Assembly (NCBI GenBank): GCA_015499985.1
Contig: JAAAUF010000656.1
Span: 1-23,697, forward strand
Length of the DNA: 23,697 nt
Reading direction: 5' to 3'
Source of the DNA: Haplosporangium gracile
Lineage: Eukaryota; Mortierellomycota; Mortierellomycetes; Mortierellales; Mortierellaceae
Shown: positions 1-9,937 of the stretch, piece by piece
How positions within the stretch are numbered: position 1 is the stretch's first letter
How the letters are laid out: every line of letters begins with the position of its first letter
The notes under the pieces: generated by a model
Database searches by the model: none
Told to the model about the DNA's origin: nothing
The model's input: only the letters and a program-made list of their open reading frames with translations
Made by a program: the position numbers and the translations under genes

Positions 1-540
1 CTTATTTCTTCTTAATAGGTTTTACTTATTGAGTGCGAAAACCATGATTTCCATCCAATTCCAAACATTTCTCTGTCTCGTGCAACAGCAGCCACTGGTT
101 GTGTTCTGGATGGACCTTTTTTCCAACAACATGCCGCAAATGCAGTCACCCTTTTTAAAGTGAACACAATTTAACGTTCCCTTAAAAACAGTAACTCCCT
201 CATTGAGAAAATGTCCGATGTGCGCCAATAAAAAAAAGGATCGAGCATTCTAGGGCGCCGATCATGCCTGTGGCTAACCTGTTTGCTTTGTATTTGGTAT
301 ATGCTTCGCCCCTTCTCTCATAATTCATTTTTCGCGAGTTATATGTTCCCCTCCACCTCTTGGCGATCAGGCAGAGTAGCGAAGTAGGTAAAGTAGGCAA
401 AAGAGAAAAAGTTTAAGTTTTGGGGTGCTTGATAGGTATCCGTATGGGTTCACTTTCATTTTGCACAGACAAGCGATCAATCATCCGAACAAATGGGGAA
501 AACGGTCAAAATAGATTTTACCCACCATCTCCTTTAAAAT
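1..540. other. Left-edge stretch with no recognisable gene
   Basis: I see no supportable gene here. A cysteine-rich minus-strand reading frame at 22-228 has no ATG (it opens with TTG), matches no family I recognise, and has no splice-consistent partner. The stretch is AT-rich with short A and T runs. It lies downstream of the 3' end of the decayed transporter pseudogene, so it may include that gene's former 3' flank. Confidence 0.5.
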
Positions 541-544
541 ATCA

Positions 545-2170
545 ATTATCTCTCTCCTACTTCGAACCCTAGCAAAAACCCTCCTACTTGTCATTACTTT
601 TATCCCGACCTGCAAACAACTCCCTACAAGCATCATCAACCCCGCCCACAAAATCACCACTCAATAATTCCTCCCCGTCCCACCGTATCGAACAAGGCAC
701 CCGAGATAGACGATCCCAGACGAACACCAATCGCCAACCCCGCATAAAAAATCTCCGTAACTGTGCCCAATCTCTCCAGTCGACAGATGGCTGCCGCGAC
801 TGAGACGGCCGAGGCCAAGTAAGCTCCGCAACAGAGACCATAGATAATCGAGGAAGCTCTAATGGCTGCGGTGTCTTTACGAATGTCCAAATGAAGAGGA
901 GGGAGAAGGAGGAGGCGAGAGTGGCGAGGAAAAGGGCGTTGATGTAGCCGATCTTGTCGGATATCTAGCCCATGAGGATTCGACCGACTGTTAAACCGCC
1001 ATTGATCAGTCCAACCATCACTGCTGCCGTCGCGATGTCGTGTTGCGTACGTTATTTAGTTTTTAAAGATTTAGGTCAGCACGAGTAAGGGTCATATAAA
1101 AACAAATATCGTTTAGCATTCTCGCTAAAACCACGTGGGGTCATGTACACTTACAGTTGATAAAGTAAAAGGGGGTTAAGTAACCAGGTACAGAAAAGAT
1201 GCCTGACACAAACAGTAGACAGAATCGAGCATCCTTCATAATTGTAAAGTCCACAAACCTGCGCCTACTCTCGCCTTCACCCTCACCCTCTCGATACCCC
1301 TGTCGCTTAATCCTCCTGACTCGATGACGACCCGTCTCTCGCCTCGAGCGCATCAACAAACTCACAGAATCAAAACCACCCAATGCGCCTCCACAACCAT
1401 AAGCATCGTCCACTTCAATCCCTTCGAGTTCAATCAGCTACTGACCAGAGGCGATAACCAGAGACCACCAAACACACCACCACTCAGAACGATCCCCGTC
1501 ACCAGTCCACGACGTTTTGTAAACCGTTGTGCAGATAAGGTGATTGAGGAAAAGTAGACCAGACTGGCACTGATCCCGCAAAGGGCTCCTTGGGTAAGGA
1601 AGAAATGCCAAAGCTTTGTCGAGAATGCAGCGAGGACTAATGAGAGAGCCATGATGGTTACTCCAGCTAGACTTGCTTCGCGGTGACCGAAATAATCGCA
1701 AATGGCTCCGGTGAAGGGTCTGGCGAGCTCGTTTGCCACCCATGACAAAGCATCGACCCATGCCAGCTGAAACGTCGATGCCGAGCTTCGAAAAGTCTCT
1801 ATCAGACAGTAGTGCTATTGAATCGGAAAAGATTATTTTAGGGGTGCGAGGGCGGCACACCAGATTCAAAGCACAGCGACTACACAGAACACTAGCAGTC
1901 GATGCATTACATGGCAGTTTGTAAGCAAGAAAAAATAAGCTAAAACGTACTTGAAAAATACCATAGACGTTACAAAATCCCATGGAAACCATATGCAACA
2001 TGAAGCCGGCAAAGACAACAACCCAATCAATAGTGGTCAATCGACAGCGCCGGCTTGTTCCTCTTGAGCCACCGCCTTCTCTTCATTGGGTACAGATGTG
2101 TTTTTGAGTTTCTCGAAGTCGACAAGGTTGAGCGCACTCTGCGATCCAAATCCATAAAGATATGTTTTTT
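545..2170 (-). pseudogene. Decayed MFS monocarboxylate-transporter-like gene
   Basis: Conceptual translation on the minus strand recovers, in the correct order, the segments of a fungal monocarboxylate-transporter-like (MCT/SLC16-type) MFS permease. They include a first membrane segment (WVVVFAGFMLHMVSMGF, near 2000), LAWVDALSWVANELARPF (near 1740), RRGLVTGIVLSGGVFGGLWL (near 1480), ISDKIGYINALF (near 950), IIYGLCCGAYLASAV (near 850) and VVILWAGLMMLVGS (near 630). No single frame carries them. The frame ends at TGA 2037-2039, TGA 1434-1436 and TGA 1362-1364, there is TAG 965-967 inside the loop before ISDKIG, and the frame shifts again near 870-890 and 655-665. One intron is still readable (donor GTACGT near 1954, acceptor TAG near 1820). 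Another near 1154 keeps its GTAAGT donor but has no AG where the next exon should begin. The family normally makes a 12-TM proton-linked carboxylate transporter at the plasma membrane. This copy could not. The start is uncertain because the charged N-terminal region (about 2050-2170) is in a different frame. Confidence 0.85.
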
Positions 2171-4026
2171 CGGAGTCGACTGTGTGAGATCTCGTTCCTG
2201 GTAGAGAGCTTTGTGTATTGCATTAATGTGCAGATTCTTCGATGCTGAGGGGTGTTGTTGGATTATACATAGTAAGGTGTGCTTATGTGAGAAGGGAGGA
2301 TTGATAAAGCGTAATGTCGCCGTTTTTTTAGCAAGCAAAAAGAAAGAAGTCTTCAAAAAAAAAAAGGTCAGCTTTCTCCCAGGAACAAAGAAAAAAATGT
2401 CCTTCAAGGGCAACAGCAGGACCACTTCCTTCGGCGATGTTTTATTCCTCAGCCAATGTGTATGAGACAGCAGTAAGAGGGAGAGGGAGCAAGGGCCTCA
2501 AGACGGACTTTTAATGAGCTCGCCCAGTACTCTCCCCGTCTGTTTTCTCTTGTGTCTTGATCCTCCTCCTTTTGTCCCTTTAAGTAGAACTGGTTCCTCC
2601 CGAAATCACTCTTGGACTTGACTTTGCCAGTTGGGGGTATTATTTTCTTGTTCACTTTCAGGGATAAATGTCAGTAAGAAGGGAACAACAAGAAAAGAAA
2701 AGAAAAGAAAAAAGAAAGGAAAAGAAAAGAACGCGATGATGCGCCAGGACGTGGCACCTTTTTTTTGGTCATTACTTTTCAAGTAGACTGTCTAAAGCAT
2801 TTATCCATTGTCTTCCAATTGACAAGGTGCTATTACACCCTCTGTTCGTATCTAGGATCGTAGTATAACGCTCACACAAAACTTCACGAAGGGTTTCGTT
2901 TTAAATGACGAAGAAGAACTTGATGACGAGTTAACAAAGAAAGGTATTCTCGGAGTGTATGAGTGAATAGGCAGCAGAGCGAGAAAGTGAGAAGTGAGAG
3001 GGAGAGAAGTTGAACAAGGGTCTAAGGATGAAAGACGGTGGGAGCTTGGGAGGGAGGGAGATTATTGGGTAAGAAGAAGACGAAGAACAACAATTAAGGA
3101 GTGGATGTGGCTCATGTAACTCCTCGAATCAGGGTTTAGTTGTAAGACAAAGTAACTGCAGAACATCTTGGTTTTGTGCCGTTTTTACGCGTCTTCCAAA
3201 CGGAGTAAGAATTTCCCTGCCCGCGATTTCTTTCTTGCATGACTTTGCCTACGTAGGAGAACGAATACGGCTTATCCACCTGGTACGCGCTGAGTCAAAG
3301 AACGATTAGGGACGAGAGTGTAGACGTGTAGTGAGGTGATGGTGATGGGATGGATAGAAAGCGGAAAGATCTTGCGGGGTACAGTCGGTTGTAGCAGTAA
3401 CGGTGAAATAAGAGGAAGAAGAAGAATAAAACATGCTTTTGGTCAGCAACATAAGGATTGCCACAAAAAAGAACAAGCAAGCACTCTGTCTTTCCTTGCC
3501 CGCTCACTGTCAGCTATGCCAGCAACAAATAATGTAAAAAAAAAAAAAACCAGACAGCAAGTCCTAACAAGCCTAATAGTCTGAGGGCATTAAACTCACA
3601 CCCCAGTGCAGCGAGCTAGTGTAGTGCAGGACTGGCCATGCACCCCATACCTGCCTCGCCGTATTACCGCTGTCACCTCTCTATGCAAATGAGTCAATCG
3701 TGTAATAGGAAATGCCAGTCACGGCCCTTTGACATGAATGATAAGGGTCACTTTCCCGAGGATGCCTCTGATTGGCCACCGAGGCTAACCACTTGCACGC
3801 GCCTCTCTTACTCTTATTTTATTTTTTTTTATTTATCTCCGGAGCGTCGGATTTGTTATTTTTGTTTTTCTTTCTACTTCTTCTTCTTCTTCTTCTCCCT
3901 CACTTTCAACATCGCTTCACTTTTCAACCTCGAATTCAGTAACTGCTTTCTCTTCTTCTCTTCATTGGCATAAGGATATTCTTACTACACTTTAACAGAT
4001 CATTACCTCCTCCTCCTAACGACTAA

Positions 4027-4059
<33 letters not shown>

Positions 4060-4210
4060 CTCTCTCACTCTCAACTCCAGCATACAACCATCCTCTTCAA
4101 TTACATTCTTATTTCATTCATTTGTAACAATAATAACAATAATAACAACAGCCCAACAACATACACACACACGCACACACATACACATACACATACACAA
4201 TACACTTGTC
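2171..4210. other. Intergenic region, gene-free
   Basis: About 2 kb between the transporter pseudogene and the mitochondrial carrier gene. Only short frames without family resemblance occur. It contains an imperfect AGAAA repeat near 2691-2730, A and T homopolymers, a pyrimidine-rich stretch with TTC repeats near 3870-3900, and from about 4029 a CA microsatellite and CAA/ATA-rich leader that is probably the 5' UTR of the downstream gene. I see no tRNA or other RNA gene. Confidence 0.6.
4029..4057 (+). repeat. (AC)14 microsatellite
   Basis: A perfect AC dinucleotide run of 14.5 units lies about 150 bp upstream of the carrier ATG. A second, imperfect CA-rich stretch follows around 4162-4200. 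The position suggests a promoter or 5' UTR repeat, a common place for such tracts in this type of genome. Confidence 0.95.
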
Positions 4211-5781
4211 ATGATGCAACAACAACAGAACAACTACCCCTATACCCACTCGTCAAAGCCAGCAGCACAGCTCGCCCACTTGGCTGCTGCCTCAGTAGCA
4301 CGGAGACCAGCTTATACCCAAACACAAAAGTTCAAGAGTAAGTCTCCTTTCGCCTCCTCTCCTTCTCCTTCCGACAATAACTGTCCTTCTATCAATACAG
4401 ATCAGTGTCCATCAACCAATCGCCGCCTCTTTGCTATTCAATAATAACTTTCCTAACCACCATGATCACTATTATTCTTACCTCGAACAATTAGACCACT
4501 TCCATGCGGGTGCAGTGTCCCTCTCGCTCTCATATGCAGTCATGCACCCACTCGATACCCTCAAGACAAGGATGCAGGTTCCCGGCGGGAAGGGTATCGC
4601 CTGGTCTGCGGTCTTTACCCGCGAGACCGTCCGTCTCCTTGGCAAAGGTTTCCTCATCAGCTCCATCGGTGCCGGTCTCCAGGTAACACCTTTTTTCTTG
4701 TTTCTATTTCGAGACTCTTGTTTTCTTATCTATCACCTTCTCCTCCTTGACTCCTGTTCCAGTTAGCCTCTCCCTTTGCTACGAAACTTGGCCCATCATC
4801 CCTTGTCATCTTATTTCATCTTTTTTTTTTTTTGCACCTGAAATTCTAAACTTTATCTCTCCTCTCTTCCTCTCTCTCTTTCGTCATCTTCGTAACCAAA
4901 TGAATTAGGGTGGAGCGCGTTTCTCGTTCTACGAACTGACAAAATCCTACCTCCTCCCCCCAACGTCTCGCTTCCAAACCGGCAACACTCCACCTCAACA
5001 CCCTTGGTTCCTCCCAACCCTCTCCCCAATCCCCGCCACCGCCATCTCGGCCATTATTGGAGACCTTGCATCCTCAGTGATCAAGGTTCCCCGTGAAGTC
5101 ATTACCTCTCGCCTCCAAACCGGATACTACTCCTCCGTAGAGGGCGGCGTCAATGCGGGATACGTATTCAGGGCAGTACTCCGGGAAGAAGGCGTACGAG
5201 GACTGTTCAGAGGGTTCTGGAGTACTACGGCACGGGACTGTCCTTTCATGGTGATCCTGTTCACGACCTACGAGAACTTCAAGGCATATCATACTCGCAA
5301 TCTCCAGATCCAGATCACGTCCGACCCGAATTATATTGCTTCGTCGCCAGTTGAGGTCAAGATCCCGCCCATGACGTCGACGCTGTTTGGAGGGATCTCC
5401 GGGTTCTTGGCGGGTTACTTCACGACGCCCATGGATGTCATTCGCACTCGGATTATGACCTTCAAGAAATCTGCCGCCGTCACCCCTACTACCATTGGAT
5501 CGATCCAGTCTCTGAAGTCGGTCGTGGATGTGACTATGACCGGGATCAGTCGAGAAATGTACCGCCAGGCATCAATCCAAGCCGCCCAGAAGAGTATTCA
5601 TTCCAACGGATTCGTGGCTAGTATGCGCCATGGACAGAGTGTTTATAGCACCTTCTTTGTCGGTGCGATTCCCAGGAGTCTGTGGTGGTTCTGTGTTTGC
5701 TCGATCTTCTTTTCGACATATGAGGTCATGAAGCAGAACTTGATGCCCTTGGACTATGAACCCAACGCTTCTCGTAAATAA
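4211..5781 (+). CDS. Mitochondrial carrier family protein, SAM-carrier-like
   Basis: Three exons join cleanly: 4211-4337, 4495-4682 and 4909-5781, giving 395 residues. Introns are 4338-4494 (GTAAGT...TTAG) and 4683-4908 (GTAACA...TTAG). All three SLC25 signature repeats are visible: PLDTLKTRMQ (about residues 61-70), PREVITSRLQ (166-175) and PMDVIRTRIM (279-288). This predicts a six-helix inner-membrane exchanger of mitochondria or another organelle. The KVPREV and RGFWSTTARDCPF motifs resemble the S-adenosylmethionine carrier branch (Pet8/SLC25A26), but the protein is about 100 residues longer. It has a Gln/Asn-rich N-terminal extension before the first repeat and an insert of roughly 50 residues between the third signature and the last helix. 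The substrate therefore cannot be assigned, and the uncharacterised or magnesium-export (Mme1) branch is an alternative. The first ATG is chosen because exon 1 joins in phase. An AATAAA overlaps the stop codon. The gene is convergent with the sulfate permease. Confidence 0.9.
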
Positions 5782-6089
5782 AAACATTTCTTGTAGAAGA
5801 AAACCTATGTCGTTGTTGGGAGCTGTGTGTTTGGTGTTGTCATTGGCTGACTGAGGGTTTTTTTCTCTATGTAAAAAATTTTTGTAACAGGGGATAGATA
5901 AATGTGTAATTGTGTGCACGTGGATCACTTGCCGTGAGTAAGACGTTCTTACTGGGCGATGTAACAAGGGTTGTCATAACAACATAAGAGAAGCATAGGT
6001 TGTTTTGTTGCTTTCAGTTGGTTTTATTATGCTGTAAGACGTGAAGGGTATAAATGCGCAATGGCTAGATTTTTGTCTCGAAATTTTTT
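5782..6089. other. Convergent intergenic region
   Basis: 308 bp between the stops of the carrier (+) and the sulfate permease (-). It holds the 3' UTRs of both genes. A palindromic CACGTG lies at 5917-5922, the core of bHLH (Cbf1-like) sites, but its placement between two 3' ends gives little reason to think it is functional. No reading frame here is credible. Confidence 0.7.
6023..6028 (-). terminator. Poly(A) signal of the sulfate permease
   Basis: AATAAA on the minus strand about 62 bp past the permease stop codon, in an A/T-rich 3' flank. Position and sequence fit a fungal polyadenylation signal. Confidence 0.6.
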
Positions 6090-8895
6090 TTACACGTAAT
6101 GAATGTCGGTCTTGTCATGGGTGGATCGTCGCTCCTCGTCGTCTATACTCGCACCACCCTCCCACTGGGAAGAGCGGACCAAGATCGAATTAATCGCATC
6201 GCGGACAGTCAAATGGATCAATCCTTCCTCCTTCAAGAAGGGGCTCGAACCAAGACCGTTGACCGACAGAGCTGCGGCACCAATGTCACCAGGAGCGGGG
6301 CGATCCTTGGTCGATTCGACCTTGAAGCTTCCACCCTTGGTGCTAGCATTGGCCTTGCGAATCTCACTACTATCATCAGAATCGATGTCTTGGAGACGGA
6401 TTTCACCGCCGTTCTGGTTGGTGCTGGTGTGAGATAGGGGCGAGGCGCTGTTGCTGTTGGAACTATCGTCATGTTCGAGGACCTGGACCTTCTGGAGGGC
6501 AATGGGGCCCACGGGTCTGGTGATGCCGGACAGCTCGAGGATGCGGAGGACGTTTGCTTGGATGCCGACAAAGTGGAGCTCAAAGAAGTAAGTCGGGTAA
6601 TCCGCAACACCAGCATAGTCCTTCAAGATCTCCCTCAGATCAAACAGGCCCTGAAGACCAGTCGTGTCAATGTTATTAACCGCAGAGAAATCGAGCACAA
6701 CAGCTCTGAGGCGGGGGAGATCGTCGTCCGTAATATTAGACTCGGCACCATGGGCAATCTTGCGGAGCCCGCGGATATGGATCTCGAGATTGTCGGACCA
6801 TAGTCGCTCGGTGGCAGACTTGACTTTTCCACCAAAACGGGTATATTTGTAGGTTTCATCAACGACCCAGGTCTTGAAGGTCTCGGTGTTGGGGAAGGTG
6901 GTCGACTCCTCGATACGGAAGACGAGGATCCCGTGTGGTGCAGGAACGGTGTCGAGGGTACGATCGACGGATGCGTCAATAAAGACATCAGGACGGTCCT
7001 TGAGCTGACGGAGGACATGGAAGTTGGGACGGGCGACACGGAAGAGAAGGACGACGAGGGAGAAACCGACTCCGGCGGCGATACCGGTCTCGACAGAGAC
7101 AAAGATGGTGACCCAGAGGGCGACCTGGGAGGAGAGGAAGTCCCAGAGGTTGATCTTGAAGAATTGATAGAAGACTGAAGGAGGGGATATCAAAGTCGAC
7201 ACTGCGACCATGATGACTGCAGAGAGGGCTGCGTCAGGGATGTAGAAAAAGCTGTGTTGTTACAAAAATAGGGATGAGGATACAAACGTGGACAAGGAGG
7301 ATGAAGAAAAAGTGTGGAGAGGGGGAGGGATGGTTAGCATTTTGCAGTTACACCAAGTAGATGAAGGCAATGTATCTTGACTTCGCAGCGAAGCAGTAAA
7401 AGAAACCCATGTGGCCAATTAACTGTAACTCTCTTGCCTGCTTTCTTCATCGCGCCCACACCATCCTTAATCGCACACTCACAGAACGTGCATGCATGAT
7501 CTCTTAATACAAGACATAAAAAGAAACTTACAGAGGAGTAAGGAAGAAGATAGCAAGAAGAACAAGAGCACCGGTGATGAATCCAGCGAAAGGGGTCTTG
7601 ACTCCGCACTGGAACTTGACAGCAGAGCGCGAGAATGATCCCGTCACGGCGTAGGCGCCAAAGAAGGAGGCTGTCACATTGGCCAATCCAAGAGTCAACA
7701 GCTCCTGGTTCGAGTCGATCTGGTAGCGGTTCCTCCTGGCAAAGGCTTTACCGATAGCAATGTGTTCAAGAATGGTCGCCAATGCAATCGCAGCCAGTTT
7801 GGGTGCGACTTCAGAAACCAGACCTGCGGGAAGCGTACCAGCAGCAGGTGAAGGCAATCCCGAGGGAACCGTCTTCAAGATCGAGAGGCGATAAATGGGC
7901 TGACCCTTGGCGTCGTGAGCAGGGTCCTTGTTGACGGCGTAGGAGAGAGCGGTGGCGAGGACGGTGATAAAGAAGAAGCGCGAGATCTTGATCAGCTGAA
8001 TTGAGAACCGACCACGGCCCCATCGATCGACCGCAAGACCGACTGAAACCAGGATGAACATGGAGACGAGTCCAAAGACAAGATCGAGCCAGGAGAGAGT
8101 CTTGATGGCCTGGAACATGGTGATGATGATGGTGTAGACAGGCGCGCGGTTGTTGATGCCGGGCACCCCGAGCCACTTGGGGATCTGCTGGATAACAATG
8201 GTGGCAGCCGCACCAGTGGTGTAACCGACCAAGACAGTGGTAGGGAAAAAATCAAGAATAATACCCAAACGGAGAACACCGAGGAGCATGGTAAAAACAC
8301 CGACGATAAGACAGGACATGGCAGCGACCTCGGGAGGAGTCATCTTTCCAGCGAGAGCAGCAACTAGTTCTCCAGTGACGAGCGAGATAACGGCAGTGGG
8401 TCCGATGGTCAGATCCTTGGAAGTTCCCATAAAGCAATAGAAGATAGCACCGATGTAGGCAGAGTAGAGGCCGTGTTGGACAGGAAGCCCGGCGACCTTG
8501 GCATAGGACATTCCCTGAGGGACCACAATCAGGCCAACTGTGACACCTGCAATGATGTCCCTGACTGCCCATCCACGTTGGTATCTTGGCAACCTGATAG
8601 TTTTTACATGAATCGAAAGATAAATAGGAAAAGAGGCATGAGCGCAATATCATTTTGCGAAAGAAGCGGGAAATGAAGTGCAGTAAAAAGGGAGTTGAGG
8701 AGTATTGGCATTAAGGTACATTCTACAGGGGGTGGTGCATGAATGGGATAAGAGAGAAAGGTGGGATGTTGTATGTGTTGTTTACCACTTGATGATGGGA
8801 AGACGTTCTGTGACATAGCGGGGGAAGTTGCTCGGGAAGGCTTTGAACCAGCTGCCGACGTCGCGACCAAAGTCGCGCAATTGTTGGTCAGCCAT
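6090..8895 (-). CDS. Sulfate permease, SulP/SLC26 family with STAS domain
   Basis: Three exons: 8895-8786, 8593-7532 and 7251-6090, giving 777 residues. Introns are 8785-8594 (GTAAAC...CAG) and 7531-7252 (GTAAGT...CAG). The protein is a proton-coupled plasma-membrane sulfate importer of the Sul1/Sul2 type. Visible SulP hallmarks are the LPRYQRGW entry (about residue 38), VPQGMSYA (61-68), GLYSAYIGA and GTSKDLTIGPTA (93-104), followed by many hydrophobic segments up to about residue 465. A cytosolic STAS domain spans roughly residues 495-640 and includes VVLDFSAVNNIDTTGL. After it comes a Ser/Asn-rich linker (around SNSNSASPLSHTSTNQN) and a conserved-looking tail (LTVRDAINSILVRS). Length is normal for fungal sulfate permeases. 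The ATG at 8893-8895 gives the short soluble N-terminus expected. A TATA box lies about 430 bp upstream. In fungi such genes are usually induced by sulfur limitation, but I see no clear regulator site in the promoter. Confidence 0.95.
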
Positions 8896-9323
8896 GATTA
8901 TTGTTGGTGTAAGAAAGGAGAAGGAGGAGATGCCGTGTGTGCTTGAAGATGCTGATGGTATTAAAAGGGACGAGAGGGATGGTCGTTGAATGGAGAAAAG
9001 AAAAAGTAGGGTGAGTATAGGAAGTGAAGGTAAGAATGAAAACGAAGGAAGAAGGAAGCAAAAATAAAGAAAAGTTGAATTACGAAAGTGAGAAAGAAGC
9101 ACGAGGAAGTGAAAGAAAGGGTGGTGGTGATGATTGGTTGGAGGGGTTCAGATGAGTCGTGAGGAGTGAAGAGTGAAAATAAGGTCAGAGATAGAAATGA
9201 TTAGAAATGGGAAAGACGGACAAAGAAGCCGAGGAAAAGAAAGAGGAAAGGGAGGGAAGGGAAGGAAATGAAGGGAAAAGGAGGAGAGGAGATGAGTAAC
9301 GATCGATGGGGGGGAAGAGGTCC

Positions 9324-9331
9324 CTTTTATA
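9324..9331 (-). promoter_or_regulatory. TATA box of the sulfate permease
   Basis: TATAAAAG on the minus strand, 429 bp upstream of the permease ATG. This leaves a pyrimidine-rich 5' leader of roughly 400 nt. The match to the TATA consensus is exact. The role is inferred from position and orientation only. Confidence 0.5.
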
Positions 9332-9751
9332 TGAATTGTGGGACGGTGCTAAGAAGAGAGAAAGTAGAAGTGGACGATGATGACAGGTTGGTAATCGGTA
9401 GTAGGTAGAAAGCAAGTGAGTAGTAGCACAAGGTGCATGCAAAGGATAAAAGGGACCAGGAAAAAGATGAGAGCACACGCATACAACGGGCGAGGCGGGT
9501 GCGAAAACTTGAACGACAAAACGAGGCAAAAAAAGGAGAGACGACCTGCTCTTACTGCTTCCTTTTTCGACAGATATCTATCCAACCGCATATTTGGAGT
9601 GTTGCACACCGGTGAGCATTTGCACTTCCATTCACTCCACCTCCACGGACAACAACGTACGAATGCGGATGAACATCGTCCTTCCTTTCAATGCACAAAA
9701 TAAACAAATGCTCGCTCTCACTCATAACGTATAATCACCACCATTACTACA

Positions 9752-9782
9752 AGAGAGAGAGAAAAAGAGAGAGAGAGAGAGA
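9752..9782 (+). repeat. Imperfect (AG)n tract
   Basis: A purine tract of AG dinucleotides interrupted once by a short A run. It is complementary to the longer CT tract about 95 bp downstream. Confidence 0.9.
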
Positions 9783-9872
9783 TGTAGGCTGCGATCACAT
9801 CATTTGCAATCATGCAGCCATACGATAGGCTGCGCCGGATCGCTTTCAAATCAATTCATTTCGCACTACTGA

Positions 9873-9875
<3 letters not shown>

Positions 9876-9931
<56 letters not shown>
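9876..9931 (+). repeat. (CT)28 microsatellite
   Basis: A perfect CT dinucleotide run of about 56 bp followed by TTTC repeats. It is the longest simple repeat in the window, lies between two divergent genes about 980 bp from the permease ATG, and is a polypurine/polypyrimidine mirror tract. Confidence 0.97.

Positions 9932-9937
<6 letters not shown>

Noticed and set aside
22..228. 68-codon cysteine-rich minus-strand frame
   Set aside because: It starts at TTG, has no ATG, no recognisable domain and no splice partner.
4029..4200. Regular CA repeats considered as a CRISPR-like array
   Set aside because: Plain dinucleotide microsatellites with no spacers, in a fungal genome.
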